This document shows positions 7,816-15,711 of a DNA stretch of 33,286 nt, in pieces (positions within the stretch are counted from its first letter, which is position 1; each line of letters starts with the position of its first letter). A model generated the notes under the pieces. That model had not been told where the DNA came from. It ran no database searches and worked only from the letters and a program-made list of their open reading frames with translations. A program made the translations under genes and the position numbers. Origin of the DNA: an uncultured Candidatus Saccharibacteria bacterium (GTDB taxonomy: Bacteria; Patescibacteriota; Saccharimonadia; Saccharimonadales; Saccharimonadaceae). The stretch covers positions 1-33,286 of the forward strand of contig CANBEI010000008.1 of assembly GCA_947367565.1 (NCBI GenBank), given 5' to 3'.

Positions 7816-9282
7816 ATGACAGGAAAAGTATCTCCGACAACCCAGACTCACCACAAACAGCAAAAGGAACGCAATCTCACTCTTATAAAAATATTCTATA
7901 TTACGTGTTATGCTATCGTTCCGCTCTTTTTTGTTATATTCTACATCTTCATGACCAAAACTTATGAAGATATCCTCCATACTCGTTGGCACTATCATCA
8001 AGCACTGCCAGATATTTTTTCTCACGTTTATCATTTTATCCCGCGGCTTGGTGAGTTCTATCAGCGCATTGTTATGCAGTTTATGACCACTCAAGTTAGT
8101 TTTGGTTTTGATCTTTGTTTTCGTCTATTGACCGCAGCGATGTCCGCGGGTTTAATCTATGCATTAACCGCTTTTGTACTTCGCCGTCACCCAAAGCTTC
8201 AATGGAAAGACGTTATTATCTACCTCGGCCTCTTTATTGTATTGATGGGCTTCGAAATGGCAGAAGTTTTTCTCTATCGCTTTTCCTATGTTCATAACTA
8301 CATTCTTGCTACGCTCGTTTTCGTCGTCTTTCTTTTACCGTACCGTTTCGCCTCGCGTTCCAATAATCCCCTCGCTTACATCGGTATGCTAATTCTTGGC
8401 TTTCTTCTTGGTATTTCTACCGAGATTACGCCGATTGCTGTTCTAATTGTGCTGGTTGGTCTCGCCATCTATCTCAAAATCTCCAAAACTCTTACCTGGA
8501 AAGAGTTTTGGAGATGCTACCATCTCCAAATTACCGGAGTAATTGGTATCATTTTTGGCCTTCTCTTCTTTTATCTTGGGGCTGGATTGTCGGCTCGTAC
8601 AGGAGGTGCCTATAGTGAAATTTATGATTATATCTCGCTTGGAGGATTATTCTCAAACCCGATCAAAACTTTTGGCAAAATAATCTGGCATGCTTGGTAC
8701 AACATACGTTATCTAACATTTGGTTTGATTTTTGTACTTTTCATTCTTCTCCATGAGTTCGTTCAGGCAAATAAGACTCACAGCCATGGTCGTTTTGCTC
8801 TACAATGTAGCCTTTTCGCCTTTGATATTCTTTTTATTGGTGCCGCCTCATTAATCAAGGTTCACGACGATCTTTACCCGCGCTTCATGATGCCGGTGTA
8901 TACTGCCATCTTTGCTAGTATCGCGATCTTTTTCTATCAGAACTATCTCAACTTCAGTCAAAAGACCCCCAAAGTTTTCCGCTTCATAGGTATAGCTCTT
9001 GCTGTGATTTCTTTAATTATGACCGTCGATATGTCCTATGGTATAGTTTCGTACTTTAAGGCCATCCGTCCTATCGTCTCCGAGAATGTAAATATCGATG
9101 CGGACGAATTTATTCGTATCGATCCGACCAATACCTATGATATGACTCCATCGCCACTATTTAAATTTGTTCAGCTCACGCCTTTTGATTGGGGCCCGAC
9201 TCAGTCTAGTTATCTCAAATACGGAACGAAAGCAGGGCACTTTTGCCATAACCTCCCCTCTTGTGCTATAATGGAACAATGA
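7816..9282 (+). CDS. Polytopic membrane protein, GT-C / DUF6056-like
   Basis: This 488-residue protein has about ten hydrophobic helices, beginning at residues 26-48 (YITCYAIVPLFFVIFYIF). The first outer loop contains PRLGEF followed by a helix, a pattern resembling DUF6056-type GT-C membrane glycosyltransferases that use polyprenyl-phosphate sugars. I see no certain catalytic acidic motif, although a D-D pair (HDDLYPRFMM) sits near a membrane boundary. Its place in a polysaccharide locus, with ATGA overlap (9279-9282) to the UDP-GlcNAc epimerase, supports a role in glycan assembly or lipid-linked sugar transfer. It could instead be a flippase-like or polymerase-like protein. The leaderless start at 7816 is supported by the upstream -10 box. 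Confidence 0.75.
   Translation: MTGKVSPTTQTHHKQQKERNLTLIKIFYITCYAIVPLFFVIFYIFMTKTYEDILHTRWHYHQALPDIFSHVYHFIPRLGEFYQRIVMQFMTTQVSFGFDLCFRLLTAAMSAGLIYALTAFVLRRHPKLQWKDVIIYLGLFIVLMGFEMAEVFLYRFSYVHNYILATLVFVVFLLPYRFASRSNNPLAYIGMLILGFLLGISTEITPIAVLIVLVGLAIYLKISKTLTWKEFWRCYHLQITGVIGIIFGLLFFYLGAGLSARTGGAYSEIYDYISLGGLFSNPIKTFGKIIWHAWYNIRYLTFGLIFVLFILLHEFVQANKTHSHGRFALQCSLFAFDILFIGAASLIKVHDDLYPRFMMPVYTAIFASIAIFFYQNYLNFSQKTPKVFRFIGIALAVISLIMTVDMSYGIVSYFKAIRPIVSENVNIDADEFIRIDPTNTYDMTPSPLFKFVQLTPFDWGPTQSSYLKYGTKAGHFCHNLPSCAIMEQ
9264..9272 (+). promoter_or_regulatory. Extended -10 promoter inside the end of the preceding gene
   Basis: TGC-TATAAT (9264-9272) is followed by 6 bases and the ATG at 9279, so wecB can be started as a leaderless mRNA as well as by coupling to the upstream gene. 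A weak -35 (TTGCCA, 9243-9248) lies 18 bases upstream. Confidence 0.6.
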
Positions 9283-10388
9283 AAAAAGTTTTATCCATTT
9301 TCGGCACACGCCCTGAAGCAATTAAGATGGCGCCCGTAGTTAAGGAGCTCGAGCGACACCCAGAAATTACTTCCGTTGTCTGCGTAACGGCGCAACATCG
9401 CACTATGCTCGACCAAGTCCTCGAAATTTTTCAGATTACTCCAGATTATGATCTCGATATTATGAAGCAGGGTCAGACATTGACCCATATTACTGCATCG
9501 GTCCTCCGTGGCATTGAGGAGGTTATTATTAAAGAGCAGCCCGATCTCGTTCTAGTACATGGTGACACTACTACCGCTATGGCTGCCGCGCTTGCTGCTT
9601 TCTACCAGCAAGTTCCTGTTGGCCATGTTGAGGCTGGTCTACGTACGTACCAAAGGTATTCACCTTTCCCGGAAGAGATGAATCGCCAAATTATCGACCG
9701 TATTGCGGAGTATCTTTTTGCTCCGACTAATACTAGCGAACAACATCTTCGCAAAGATTTAAACCAGGATCAGCATATTTATGTTACGGGCAATACCGCG
9801 ATTGACGCTCTTAAGACTACTGTACGCCCAGAATACAAGCATGAAATATTAGATTGGGTAGGGAATGATCGTTTGATTTTGCTTACGGCTCATCGTCGGG
9901 AAAACCTTGGAGACCCTATGCGCCATATTTTTCGTGCCGTTAAACGACTCGTGGATGAATTTGATGACGTAAAGGTAGTTTATCCAGTACATCTAAATCC
10001 CAAGGTCCAAGAAGTTGCTCACGAAATCCTCGGAGACAATGATAAGGTACGCCTCATTGAACCGCTTGATGTCCTAGATTTTCATAATTTCATGGAGCGA
10101 GCTTATTTTATTATGTCCGATAGCGGAGGAGTACAGGAGGAAGCTCCATCGCTTGGTAAGCCAGTTCTTGTGCTGCGTGATACCACTGAGCGTCCCGAAG
10201 GCGTTGAAGCTGGCACCTTGAAACTTGTTGGTACCGATGAAGAGGATATATATAACGCCGCAAAGCAATTATTGAGCGATAAAGTTGAGTATGATAAAAT
10301 GTCTCAAGCAGCCAATCCGTACGGTGATGGTAACGCCAGTAGTCGTATTGTAAAAACTATTATTTCGGGAGGAAAGAATGTCCAGTGA
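9279..10388 (+). CDS. wecB: UDP-N-acetylglucosamine 2-epimerase (non-hydrolysing)
   Basis: The enzyme interconverts UDP-GlcNAc and UDP-ManNAc, a donor for teichoic-acid-like and capsular linkage units. The 369-residue protein has the family hallmarks: KKVLSIFGTRPEAIKMAPV at the N-terminus, VHGDTTT, GHVEAGLRTYQRYSPFPEE, TAHRREN, and the nucleotide site SDSGGVQEEAPSLGKPVLVL followed by RDTTERPEG. I chose the ATG at 9279 because the protein there begins exactly at the conserved MKKVLSIFGTRPE. An in-frame ATG at 9261 only adds six residues and overlaps the promoter. It overlaps the next gene by 11 bases (10378-10388). The product probably feeds the glycan assembled by the adjacent transferases. 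Confidence 0.97.
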   Translation: MKKVLSIFGTRPEAIKMAPVVKELERHPEITSVVCVTAQHRTMLDQVLEIFQITPDYDLDIMKQGQTLTHITASVLRGIEEVIIKEQPDLVLVHGDTTTAMAAALAAFYQQVPVGHVEAGLRTYQRYSPFPEEMNRQIIDRIAEYLFAPTNTSEQHLRKDLNQDQHIYVTGNTAIDALKTTVRPEYKHEILDWVGNDRLILLTAHRRENLGDPMRHIFRAVKRLVDEFDDVKVVYPVHLNPKVQEVAHEILGDNDKVRLIEPLDVLDFHNFMERAYFIMSDSGGVQEEAPSLGKPVLVLRDTTERPEGVEAGTLKLVGTDEEDIYNAAKQLLSDKVEYDKMSQAANPYGDGNASSRIVKTIISGGKNVQ

Positions 10389-11697
10389 AATTGATGAGTT
10401 GAAGAAACGCAACGAACAACTCCAGCGCGAAAATGAAGCTTTACGTCGCCTCGTTAACTCGCGCCGTTTTCGTGCCGCCGATCGATTAGGAAACCTATAC
10501 AACCAAGTCTTGCCAATAGAAACAAAACGACGAGAAGTCATTAATTCTACTATGCGTGGCGTACGTAAAATAGCCCACGGACGCAAGGATCGTTGGGTTA
10601 AGGAGAATGCTGCGCAGGTTGCCAAGCTTGCCGCTGGTCACGATCGTGTAATAGTCATCGATAGTATTGCGTATCACACAAAAATTAAACAGCGTCCACA
10701 TCACTTAGCGCAAAGTTTTGCCGATCTTGGATACCTTGTAATTTATCTAGAGCCCACAAATCTGACATGTTCCTATCGTAAGATTACGGACAACATAATT
10801 ACTATCAATAGTCACAAATATCTATCGCAGATCCGAGCAAAACACCGCTATTTCCTTCTTCCCAATACCATGAGTATGCCCTTCTCGGACTTAAAACAAG
10901 TTTTAGGATGGGGATATCGCTTAATCTACGACTATATTGACGACTTTCACGAAGATATTTCTGGCGATCTTACTGCTCAGCGTGAAATTTGGGAGCAATT
11001 GCCAAAACTCAATCCTGCCGTCTGCAGTGTAACCGCCAAGCAACTCCAAAAGGAAATTACCGAACATCTCAAGACCAAAAGCTGTCCAATCGTCATGGCT
11101 CCAAATGGGGTGATTATTGAGCATTTCGATTATCGCACCCAAAATGATGACGAGCCCAAAGATTTAAAGCCAATTATCCAAAAAAATCATCCTATTGTCG
11201 GCTTCTATGGTGCGCTTGCCCCTTGGATTGATTTTGATCTTATTCATCAGGTGGCAGTGAATCACCCAGAGTGGGAGATTGTTCTGGTTGGAATGGATTA
11301 CGGCGGTGCTCTTGCCGAGCTAAAGCCGGCAGATAACATTCATTGCCTGGGCGCTAAGCCATATGATAAGCTCATTGATTACGCTAAACATTTTGACTGT
11401 GCAATTATTCCATTCAAGAACGGCGAAATCGCTAAGGCTACCTCTCCAGTAAAGCTCTTTGAATATATGGCTACTGGATTACCTACGGTCTGCACCAGAG
11501 ACCTACAAGAGTGCCGCGGATATGATTATGTATATCTTGCGAAAGACAATGCTGATTTCGAGAACAAACTACAACAGGCCATTCTTGATCATGATAATCC
11601 AGATTGCCGAGCACGCTTAGTTGAACAGGCTACAGAAAACACTTGGCCTCAGCGCGCGACGGCAATCGACGAGGCTCTTCGCTCCACAGAGAAATAA
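10378..11697 (+). CDS. Glycosyltransferase (GT-B) with N-terminal coiled coil
   Basis: Residues 1-30 form a coiled coil (EIDELKKRNEQLQRENEAL) followed by RRLVNSRRFRAADRLG. This resembles the coiled coil plus S-R-x-R tail seen in many capsule proteins and mirrors the C-terminal tail of the transferase at 6487. The remaining 380 residues look like a GT-B transferase of the GumK/TuaH type: QRPHHLAQSFADLGY, MAPNGVIIEHFD, IVGFYGALAPWIDFDL, and TSPVKLFEYMATGLPTVCT near the C-terminus. A GGGAGG ribosome binding site just before 10378 and the 11-base overlap with wecB indicate one transcript. The acceptor and sugar are unknown. Confidence 0.85.
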   Translation: MSSEIDELKKRNEQLQRENEALRRLVNSRRFRAADRLGNLYNQVLPIETKRREVINSTMRGVRKIAHGRKDRWVKENAAQVAKLAAGHDRVIVIDSIAYHTKIKQRPHHLAQSFADLGYLVIYLEPTNLTCSYRKITDNIITINSHKYLSQIRAKHRYFLLPNTMSMPFSDLKQVLGWGYRLIYDYIDDFHEDISGDLTAQREIWEQLPKLNPAVCSVTAKQLQKEITEHLKTKSCPIVMAPNGVIIEHFDYRTQNDDEPKDLKPIIQKNHPIVGFYGALAPWIDFDLIHQVAVNHPEWEIVLVGMDYGGALAELKPADNIHCLGAKPYDKLIDYAKHFDCAIIPFKNGEIAKATSPVKLFEYMATGLPTVCTRDLQECRGYDYVYLAKDNADFENKLQQAILDHDNPDCRARLVEQATENTWPQRATAIDEALRSTEK

Positions 11698-11721
11698 AGC
11701 AGACGCATACGCATACGCCTC

Positions 11722-12588
11722 TTACTTAGACCTAGAGCGTCGTACGGAACGAATATGCGAAATCCTCCAGCGCAATCCAATCAGTAGTAATAATATGCTT
11801 GTTGAGAGCCTTATTCGCTGTCGATTGATGCGTCTCGCCCATTCCCGTAAATGCTGATAACTCTTTTGCCAATTACACCATTTTAACGCTGATGTTTTTA
11901 CGACGCTTGTTTCTGTCCCAAAATTATACCAGTATAGTGGTTCAAGTATAAACTCAATCTCACCCTTTGCCACTTCTAAGTATTCTAATACGAATTTCGT
12001 ATCTTCTGCGAAGTTCCAGTCCTCGGCGAATCTGAGATTATATTTACGTATTGGTTCGGCCTTGTAAATTTTACCAGTTACGTTATACATTCGCCCGTCC
12101 AACAGCATGAGCCAAATTATGTATGTCGCCAAACTCTCGTGCTCACGGCGTTTATGTCGCCTACTAACACAAGTCAATTTGACAGTATTATTAGTTAAAT
12201 TAGTATAGCGCTTCCCAGCCACTGCTAGAGCGGTCAAGGTGTTACTGACCATACTCGCCACTAGCTTTGTGATTAATTTATCGTCAAAATCATCATCTGA
12301 ATCTATAAAGCATATATACTCGCCCCTTACTTTTTCTAGTCCATGATTTCTCGCTGCACTCGGACCCGCATTCTCCTGATGAAATATTTTCAAGCGGTCG
12401 TCCCGCACGTCTTGCTGTAACTGCTTGAGTTTCTCCAGGCTATCATCAGTGGAACCGTCATCAATTACGATTATCTCAATATGCCTATATGCTTGGTTCA
12501 AAAGCTTTTTTATAATTTTTACGACAGAATCTCCCGTATTCCATACTGGGATTATAATTGAAACCAGAGGAGAGTGTGGCTCTTTCAT
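11722..12588 (-). CDS. Family 2 glycosyltransferase (GT-A)
   Basis: The 288-residue protein starts with the classic GT2 fold: VSIIIPVWNTGDSVVKII, IEIIVIDDGSTDDSLEKL, NAGPSAARNHGLEK and GEYICFIDSDDDFDD, where DSDDD supplies the metal-binding DxD. The C-terminal third is basic, with a hydrophobic patch (LSTSILLLLIGLRW), suggesting peripheral membrane contact. It is transcribed against the surrounding cluster and divergently from the ABC permease, with only 36 bases between the two ATGs. There is no Shine-Dalgarno; TAAAAT lies 6 bases before the ATG. The sugar transferred is not predictable from sequence. Confidence 0.92.
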   Translation of the reverse strand: MKEPHSPLVSIIIPVWNTGDSVVKIIKKLLNQAYRHIEIIVIDDGSTDDSLEKLKQLQQDVRDDRLKIFHQENAGPSAARNHGLEKVRGEYICFIDSDDDFDDKLITKLVASMVSNTLTALAVAGKRYTNLTNNTVKLTCVSRRHKRREHESLATYIIWLMLLDGRMYNVTGKIYKAEPIRKYNLRFAEDWNFAEDTKFVLEYLEVAKGEIEFILEPLYWYNFGTETSVVKTSALKWCNWQKSYQHLREWARRINRQRIRLSTSILLLLIGLRWRISHIRSVRRSRSK

Positions 12589-12594
12589 CTTACC

Positions 12595-12603
12595 ATTTTA
12601 CCA
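12595..12603 (-). promoter_or_regulatory. Extended -10 promoter for the leaderless GT2 gene
   Basis: Minus-strand TGG-TAAAAT (12603-12595), 6 bases, then ATG at 12588. It lies back to back with the promoter of the permease gene. Confidence 0.6.
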
Positions 12604-12609
12604 TACTTA

Positions 12610-12618
12610 TGATATAAT
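12610..12618 (+). promoter_or_regulatory. Extended -10 promoter for the leaderless ABC permease gene
   Basis: TGA-TATAAT (12610-12618), 6 bases, then ATG at 12625. The divergent -10 boxes are only six bases apart, so polymerase binding at one probably excludes the other. Confidence 0.65.
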
Positions 12619-12624
12619 TACCCC

Positions 12625-13434
12625 ATGAAGATCCCTCAAGTTTGGAATAAACGTAACCGCATTCTCCTCAAAGAATTAACGAAAACCGACTTTAAATTGC
12701 GCTATCAAGGTTCAGTTCTCGGGTACTTATGGGCTCTATTACGTCCACTGCTCCTTTTTGCTATTCTTTATATAGTTTTTGCGAAATTGCTACGCTTTGG
12801 TAACGATATCCCGCACTACCCAGTCTACCTCTTGACTGGTACCGTTCTCTGGAATTTTTTCACCGAATGCGCCAACCAGGGTATTCAAGCCATGGTTTCA
12901 CGCGGCGATCTGATTCGTAAAATCAGCTTCCCGAAATACATCATTGTTGTCGCGGCTACGTTAACTGCCGTCATCAATGTTAGCATTAATCTTGTCGTCA
13001 TCGTAATTTTTGCGCTATTAAACGGCGTCACTCCGAGCTTATCCTGGCTCTTAGTTCCGTTTCTTATTCTGGAATTATACCTCTTTGCTCTTGGTATCGC
13101 CTTTCTCCTTGGGGCTATCAACGTCAAATATCGTGATATCGGCTCGATCTGGGAGGTGATTTTGCAGGCACTATTCTATGCCATCCCGATTATTTATCCT
13201 ATTTCAATGATTGCCTCTACGAGTAGATTGGCAGCTAATGTTATCCTTATCGACCCTATTGCGCAGGTCATTCAAGATGTTCGTTTTTGCCTTATTACCC
13301 CAGAGACCGTGACATCTTGGAACTATATTGGTATTTGGGGTGGCCTAGTTGCGATTCTTATCGTCATGGTCGTATTATTGATCGGATCTCTCGTGTTTCG
13401 GAAAAAGTCTAAGTTTTTTGCGGAGGAAATCTAA
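12625..13434 (+). CDS. wzm: Polysaccharide ABC exporter, permease (Wzm/TagG type)
   Basis: This 269-residue ABC-2 family permease has six hydrophobic helices. It includes the N-terminal amphipathic region KTDFKLRYQGSVLGYLWALL, typical of O-antigen and teichoic acid exporters, and the later motif NVKYRDIGSIWEVILQALFY, also conserved in Wzm/TagG. It forms a dimeric channel that, with the ATPase encoded next, moves lipid-linked glycans across the membrane. It overlaps the ATPase gene by one base (TAATG at 13432-13436), indicating coupled translation. The start at 12625 is leaderless by promoter spacing. Whether the substrate is O-antigen-like, teichoic-acid-like or another glycan is open. Confidence 0.95.
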   Translation: MKIPQVWNKRNRILLKELTKTDFKLRYQGSVLGYLWALLRPLLLFAILYIVFAKLLRFGNDIPHYPVYLLTGTVLWNFFTECANQGIQAMVSRGDLIRKISFPKYIIVVAATLTAVINVSINLVVIVIFALLNGVTPSLSWLLVPFLILELYLFALGIAFLLGAINVKYRDIGSIWEVILQALFYAIPIIYPISMIASTSRLAANVILIDPIAQVIQDVRFCLITPETVTSWNYIGIWGGLVAILIVMVVLLIGSLVFRKKSKFFAEEI

Positions 13435-14213
13435 TGTCGAAACAATCTATCGGTAGTCGTCGAGAAGCAATTGATCCTAAGAGCGACATCGCTATCCAAG
13501 TTCGCGATTTGCATAAGACCTTCCAACTCCCCACTGAACGTGCTTGGGGGTTGAAGCAAGCGATATTTAATCGTCTTAAGGGGGTTAAAGGTTTTACTGA
13601 GCAAAAAGTCCTAGACGGCATTAATCTTGAAGTGAAAAAAGGCGAATTCGTTGGTATCGTCGGTCGTAATGGCTCAGGTAAATCAACTTTGCTCAAGATT
13701 ATTGCTGGAATTTATTATCCTAGCGCTGGCGATGTTTGGATTAACGGTCGACTAGTCCCTTTTATTGAGCTAGGTGTCGGCTTCAATTTTGAACTTACTG
13801 GGCGCGAGAATGTTTATCTGAACGGCGCCATGCTCGGATTTAGCAATGCTGAAATTGACGCTATGTATGATGACATCGTTGAATTTGCCGAGCTAAAAGA
13901 TTTCATGGATCAGAAATTAAAAAATTACTCATCTGGCATGCAGGTTCGACTCGCTTTTTCGATTGCTATCCGAGCCAAGGGTGATATATTGATTCTTGAT
14001 GAAGTTCTAGCTGTTGGTGATGCTGATTTTCAGAAAAAATGTAATGATTATTTCGAGTCTCTACATGGTAAGCAGACCGTCATCTTAGTCACGCATTCAA
14101 TGGAAAACGTCTTAAAGTTTTGTGACCGAGCAGTCATGATTGAGGGCGGTAAAATAGTAAGTGAAGGCTCGCCAAGCAAGGTGGCAAAGGCTTACGAGGG
14201 GCTCTGGAAGTAG
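13434..14213 (+). CDS. wzt: Polysaccharide ABC exporter, ATPase (Wzt/TagH type)
   Basis: The 259-residue ATPase has Walker A GRNGSGKST (from residue 77), the signature YSSGMQVRLAFS (from 165), Walker B ILILDEVLAVGD (from about 185) and the switch VTHSMENV. The insertion before the signature (LVPFIELGVGFNFELTGREN) is diagnostic of the Wzt/TagH/KpsT group. It lacks the C-terminal carbohydrate-binding domain of E. coli O9a-type Wzt, so export may not require recognition of a capped non-reducing end. It shares one base with the permease gene, its certain partner. Confidence 0.95.
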   Translation: MSKQSIGSRREAIDPKSDIAIQVRDLHKTFQLPTERAWGLKQAIFNRLKGVKGFTEQKVLDGINLEVKKGEFVGIVGRNGSGKSTLLKIIAGIYYPSAGDVWINGRLVPFIELGVGFNFELTGRENVYLNGAMLGFSNAEIDAMYDDIVEFAELKDFMDQKLKNYSSGMQVRLAFSIAIRAKGDILILDEVLAVGDADFQKKCNDYFESLHGKQTVILVTHSMENVLKFCDRAVMIEGGKIVSEGSPSKVAKAYEGLWK

Positions 14214-14269
14214 GCGCTATACTATACCTAGTTGTACTTTCAATACAGTAGGTTATTATAGATAAAATA

Positions 14270-14278
14270 TGTTATAAT
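14270..14278 (+). promoter_or_regulatory. Extended -10 promoter for the leaderless phosphoglycosyltransferase operon
   Basis: TGT-TATAAT (14270-14278), 6 bases, then ATG at 14285, with no Shine-Dalgarno. This would start a new transcript for the genes at 14285-18818. Confidence 0.65.
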
Positions 14279-14284
14279 AGGTCT

Positions 14285-15709
14285 ATGAAAAAGGATTTTG
14301 GCCTTATTTTCCATGTTTTTCTAGTTCTGGGCGATGCTTTTGCTGTTCTCTTATCTTTCTTGGTTGCTTATCTCGTCCGCACCCACCTCGATCAGCGTCC
14401 GTTTTACTTTGAATCCGAGCCTCTTGAATTCGCTATTTCGATGCTCTGGCTTCTCCCTCTATACATTATCGTCATTGCGGCTTTCGGTCTCTATCGTAAG
14501 TCGATTTTTATAAAAAGGAATCGCTGGTCCGAAATTTGCCGCCTCTTTCTCGCCTCGGTCGTCGGTATGATGACAATTATCAGCTACGACTTCTTTTTCC
14601 AAATTGACATTTTCCCAGTCCGCACAATGGCATTTTACGCCGTTTTTTCTTGCTTCATTTTCTTAGTTATCTTCCGCGGCCTCGTCCGCTTGATTCGCAA
14701 TCTTACTCTCAAATCCCGCCGCGCTACTCTTCGCGCCGTCATCATTGGTAGCACGAAAAACACCGAGTATCTCGCAAATTATATCGCTGCTTTTCCTGAA
14801 TCTGGTTTTACGCTCGCTGGGGTTGTCGCTTCATCGAAATATATCCCTAGAGACCTCCGTCGCAAGCAATATTCCTCGCTCAAAGAGGCTTTGAAACGCG
14901 CCAAACCCGACGTGATTTTCCAGACCGACGATCGTAATACGGAGTACGTTTACCGTCAGGCAGTTAATCGTCACCTCCTCTATTATTTTGTGCCTTCCAG
15001 CGCCATGTTGACCGCTCAGATGGGGGAACTTGAATTGGTCGGTGATACTCCTGCGATTCTCGTTCAAGTCACACCGCTTGCCGGCTCTGCCCGTGCCGCG
15101 AAACGCGCTTGCGATATTATACTCAGTCTAATCGCGCTCGCTATCGCTGCTATCCCGATGCTCATCATCTGGATTCTCGAGAAGGCCTCCGATCCAAAAG
15201 CCCCTGCGATCTATGCTGACACTCGCCTCTCGCGCTATAACCGCCGCGTGAAGATCTATAAATTCCGCTCCATGAAGCCCGAATATTCCGGCATGACACC
15301 CGAAGCCGCTTTCGAGAAAATGGGCAAACCTCAGCTGATTAAAAAATACCGTGCGAATGGCGACATGATTGCAGACGACCCCCGGATTACGAAACTCGGT
15401 CATTTTCTCCGCTCTAGTTCTCTCGATGAGCTACCTCAGCTTTTTAATGTACTTAAAGGCGACATTTCTTTCGTCGGCCCACGCGCCCTTGTCCCCGGAG
15501 AGTTGCGCCATTATGGCGATCGCTCTATGCTTCTCTCGGTCAAATCTGGCCTCACCGGTCTCGCCCAGGTCTCTGGTCGCCGCGATATTAGTTTCGAAGA
15601 GCGTCGCGCTCTCGATATCTACTATATCCAAAATTGGTCGCTCGCTCTCGATTTTCGTATCATGCTTCGCACTATCGGCGCTGTTTTGTTTAGAAAAGGA
15701 GCAAAATAG
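14285..15709 (+). CDS. Polyprenyl glycosylphosphotransferase (WbaP/WcaJ type)
   Basis: This enzyme starts glycan synthesis by moving a sugar-1-phosphate from a nucleotide sugar to undecaprenyl phosphate. The 474-residue protein has four N-terminal hydrophobic helices (to about residue 135) and a CoA-binding/NAD-like domain (about 150-260, RAVIIGSTKNTEYLAN). After a membrane re-entrant helix (CDIILSLIALAIAAIPMLII) comes the catalytic domain, with KIYKFRSM, LRSSSLDELPQLFNVLKGDI and SFVGPRALVPGE. The C-terminal VSGRRDISFEERRALDIYYI completes the family pattern. Length and order are those of full-size WbaP-like proteins. It heads an operon with the next two genes (spacings of 2 bases each). Confidence 0.96.
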   Translation: MKKDFGLIFHVFLVLGDAFAVLLSFLVAYLVRTHLDQRPFYFESEPLEFAISMLWLLPLYIIVIAAFGLYRKSIFIKRNRWSEICRLFLASVVGMMTIISYDFFFQIDIFPVRTMAFYAVFSCFIFLVIFRGLVRLIRNLTLKSRRATLRAVIIGSTKNTEYLANYIAAFPESGFTLAGVVASSKYIPRDLRRKQYSSLKEALKRAKPDVIFQTDDRNTEYVYRQAVNRHLLYYFVPSSAMLTAQMGELELVGDTPAILVQVTPLAGSARAAKRACDIILSLIALAIAAIPMLIIWILEKASDPKAPAIYADTRLSRYNRRVKIYKFRSMKPEYSGMTPEAAFEKMGKPQLIKKYRANGDMIADDPRITKLGHFLRSSSLDELPQLFNVLKGDISFVGPRALVPGELRHYGDRSMLLSVKSGLTGLAQVSGRRDISFEERRALDIYYIQNWSLALDFRIMLRTIGAVLFRKGAK

Positions 15710-15711
15710 CC

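Noticed and set aside
9261-9278. Upstream in-frame ATG for wecB
   Set aside because: It would add six residues not found in the family, and this segment contains the -10 box.
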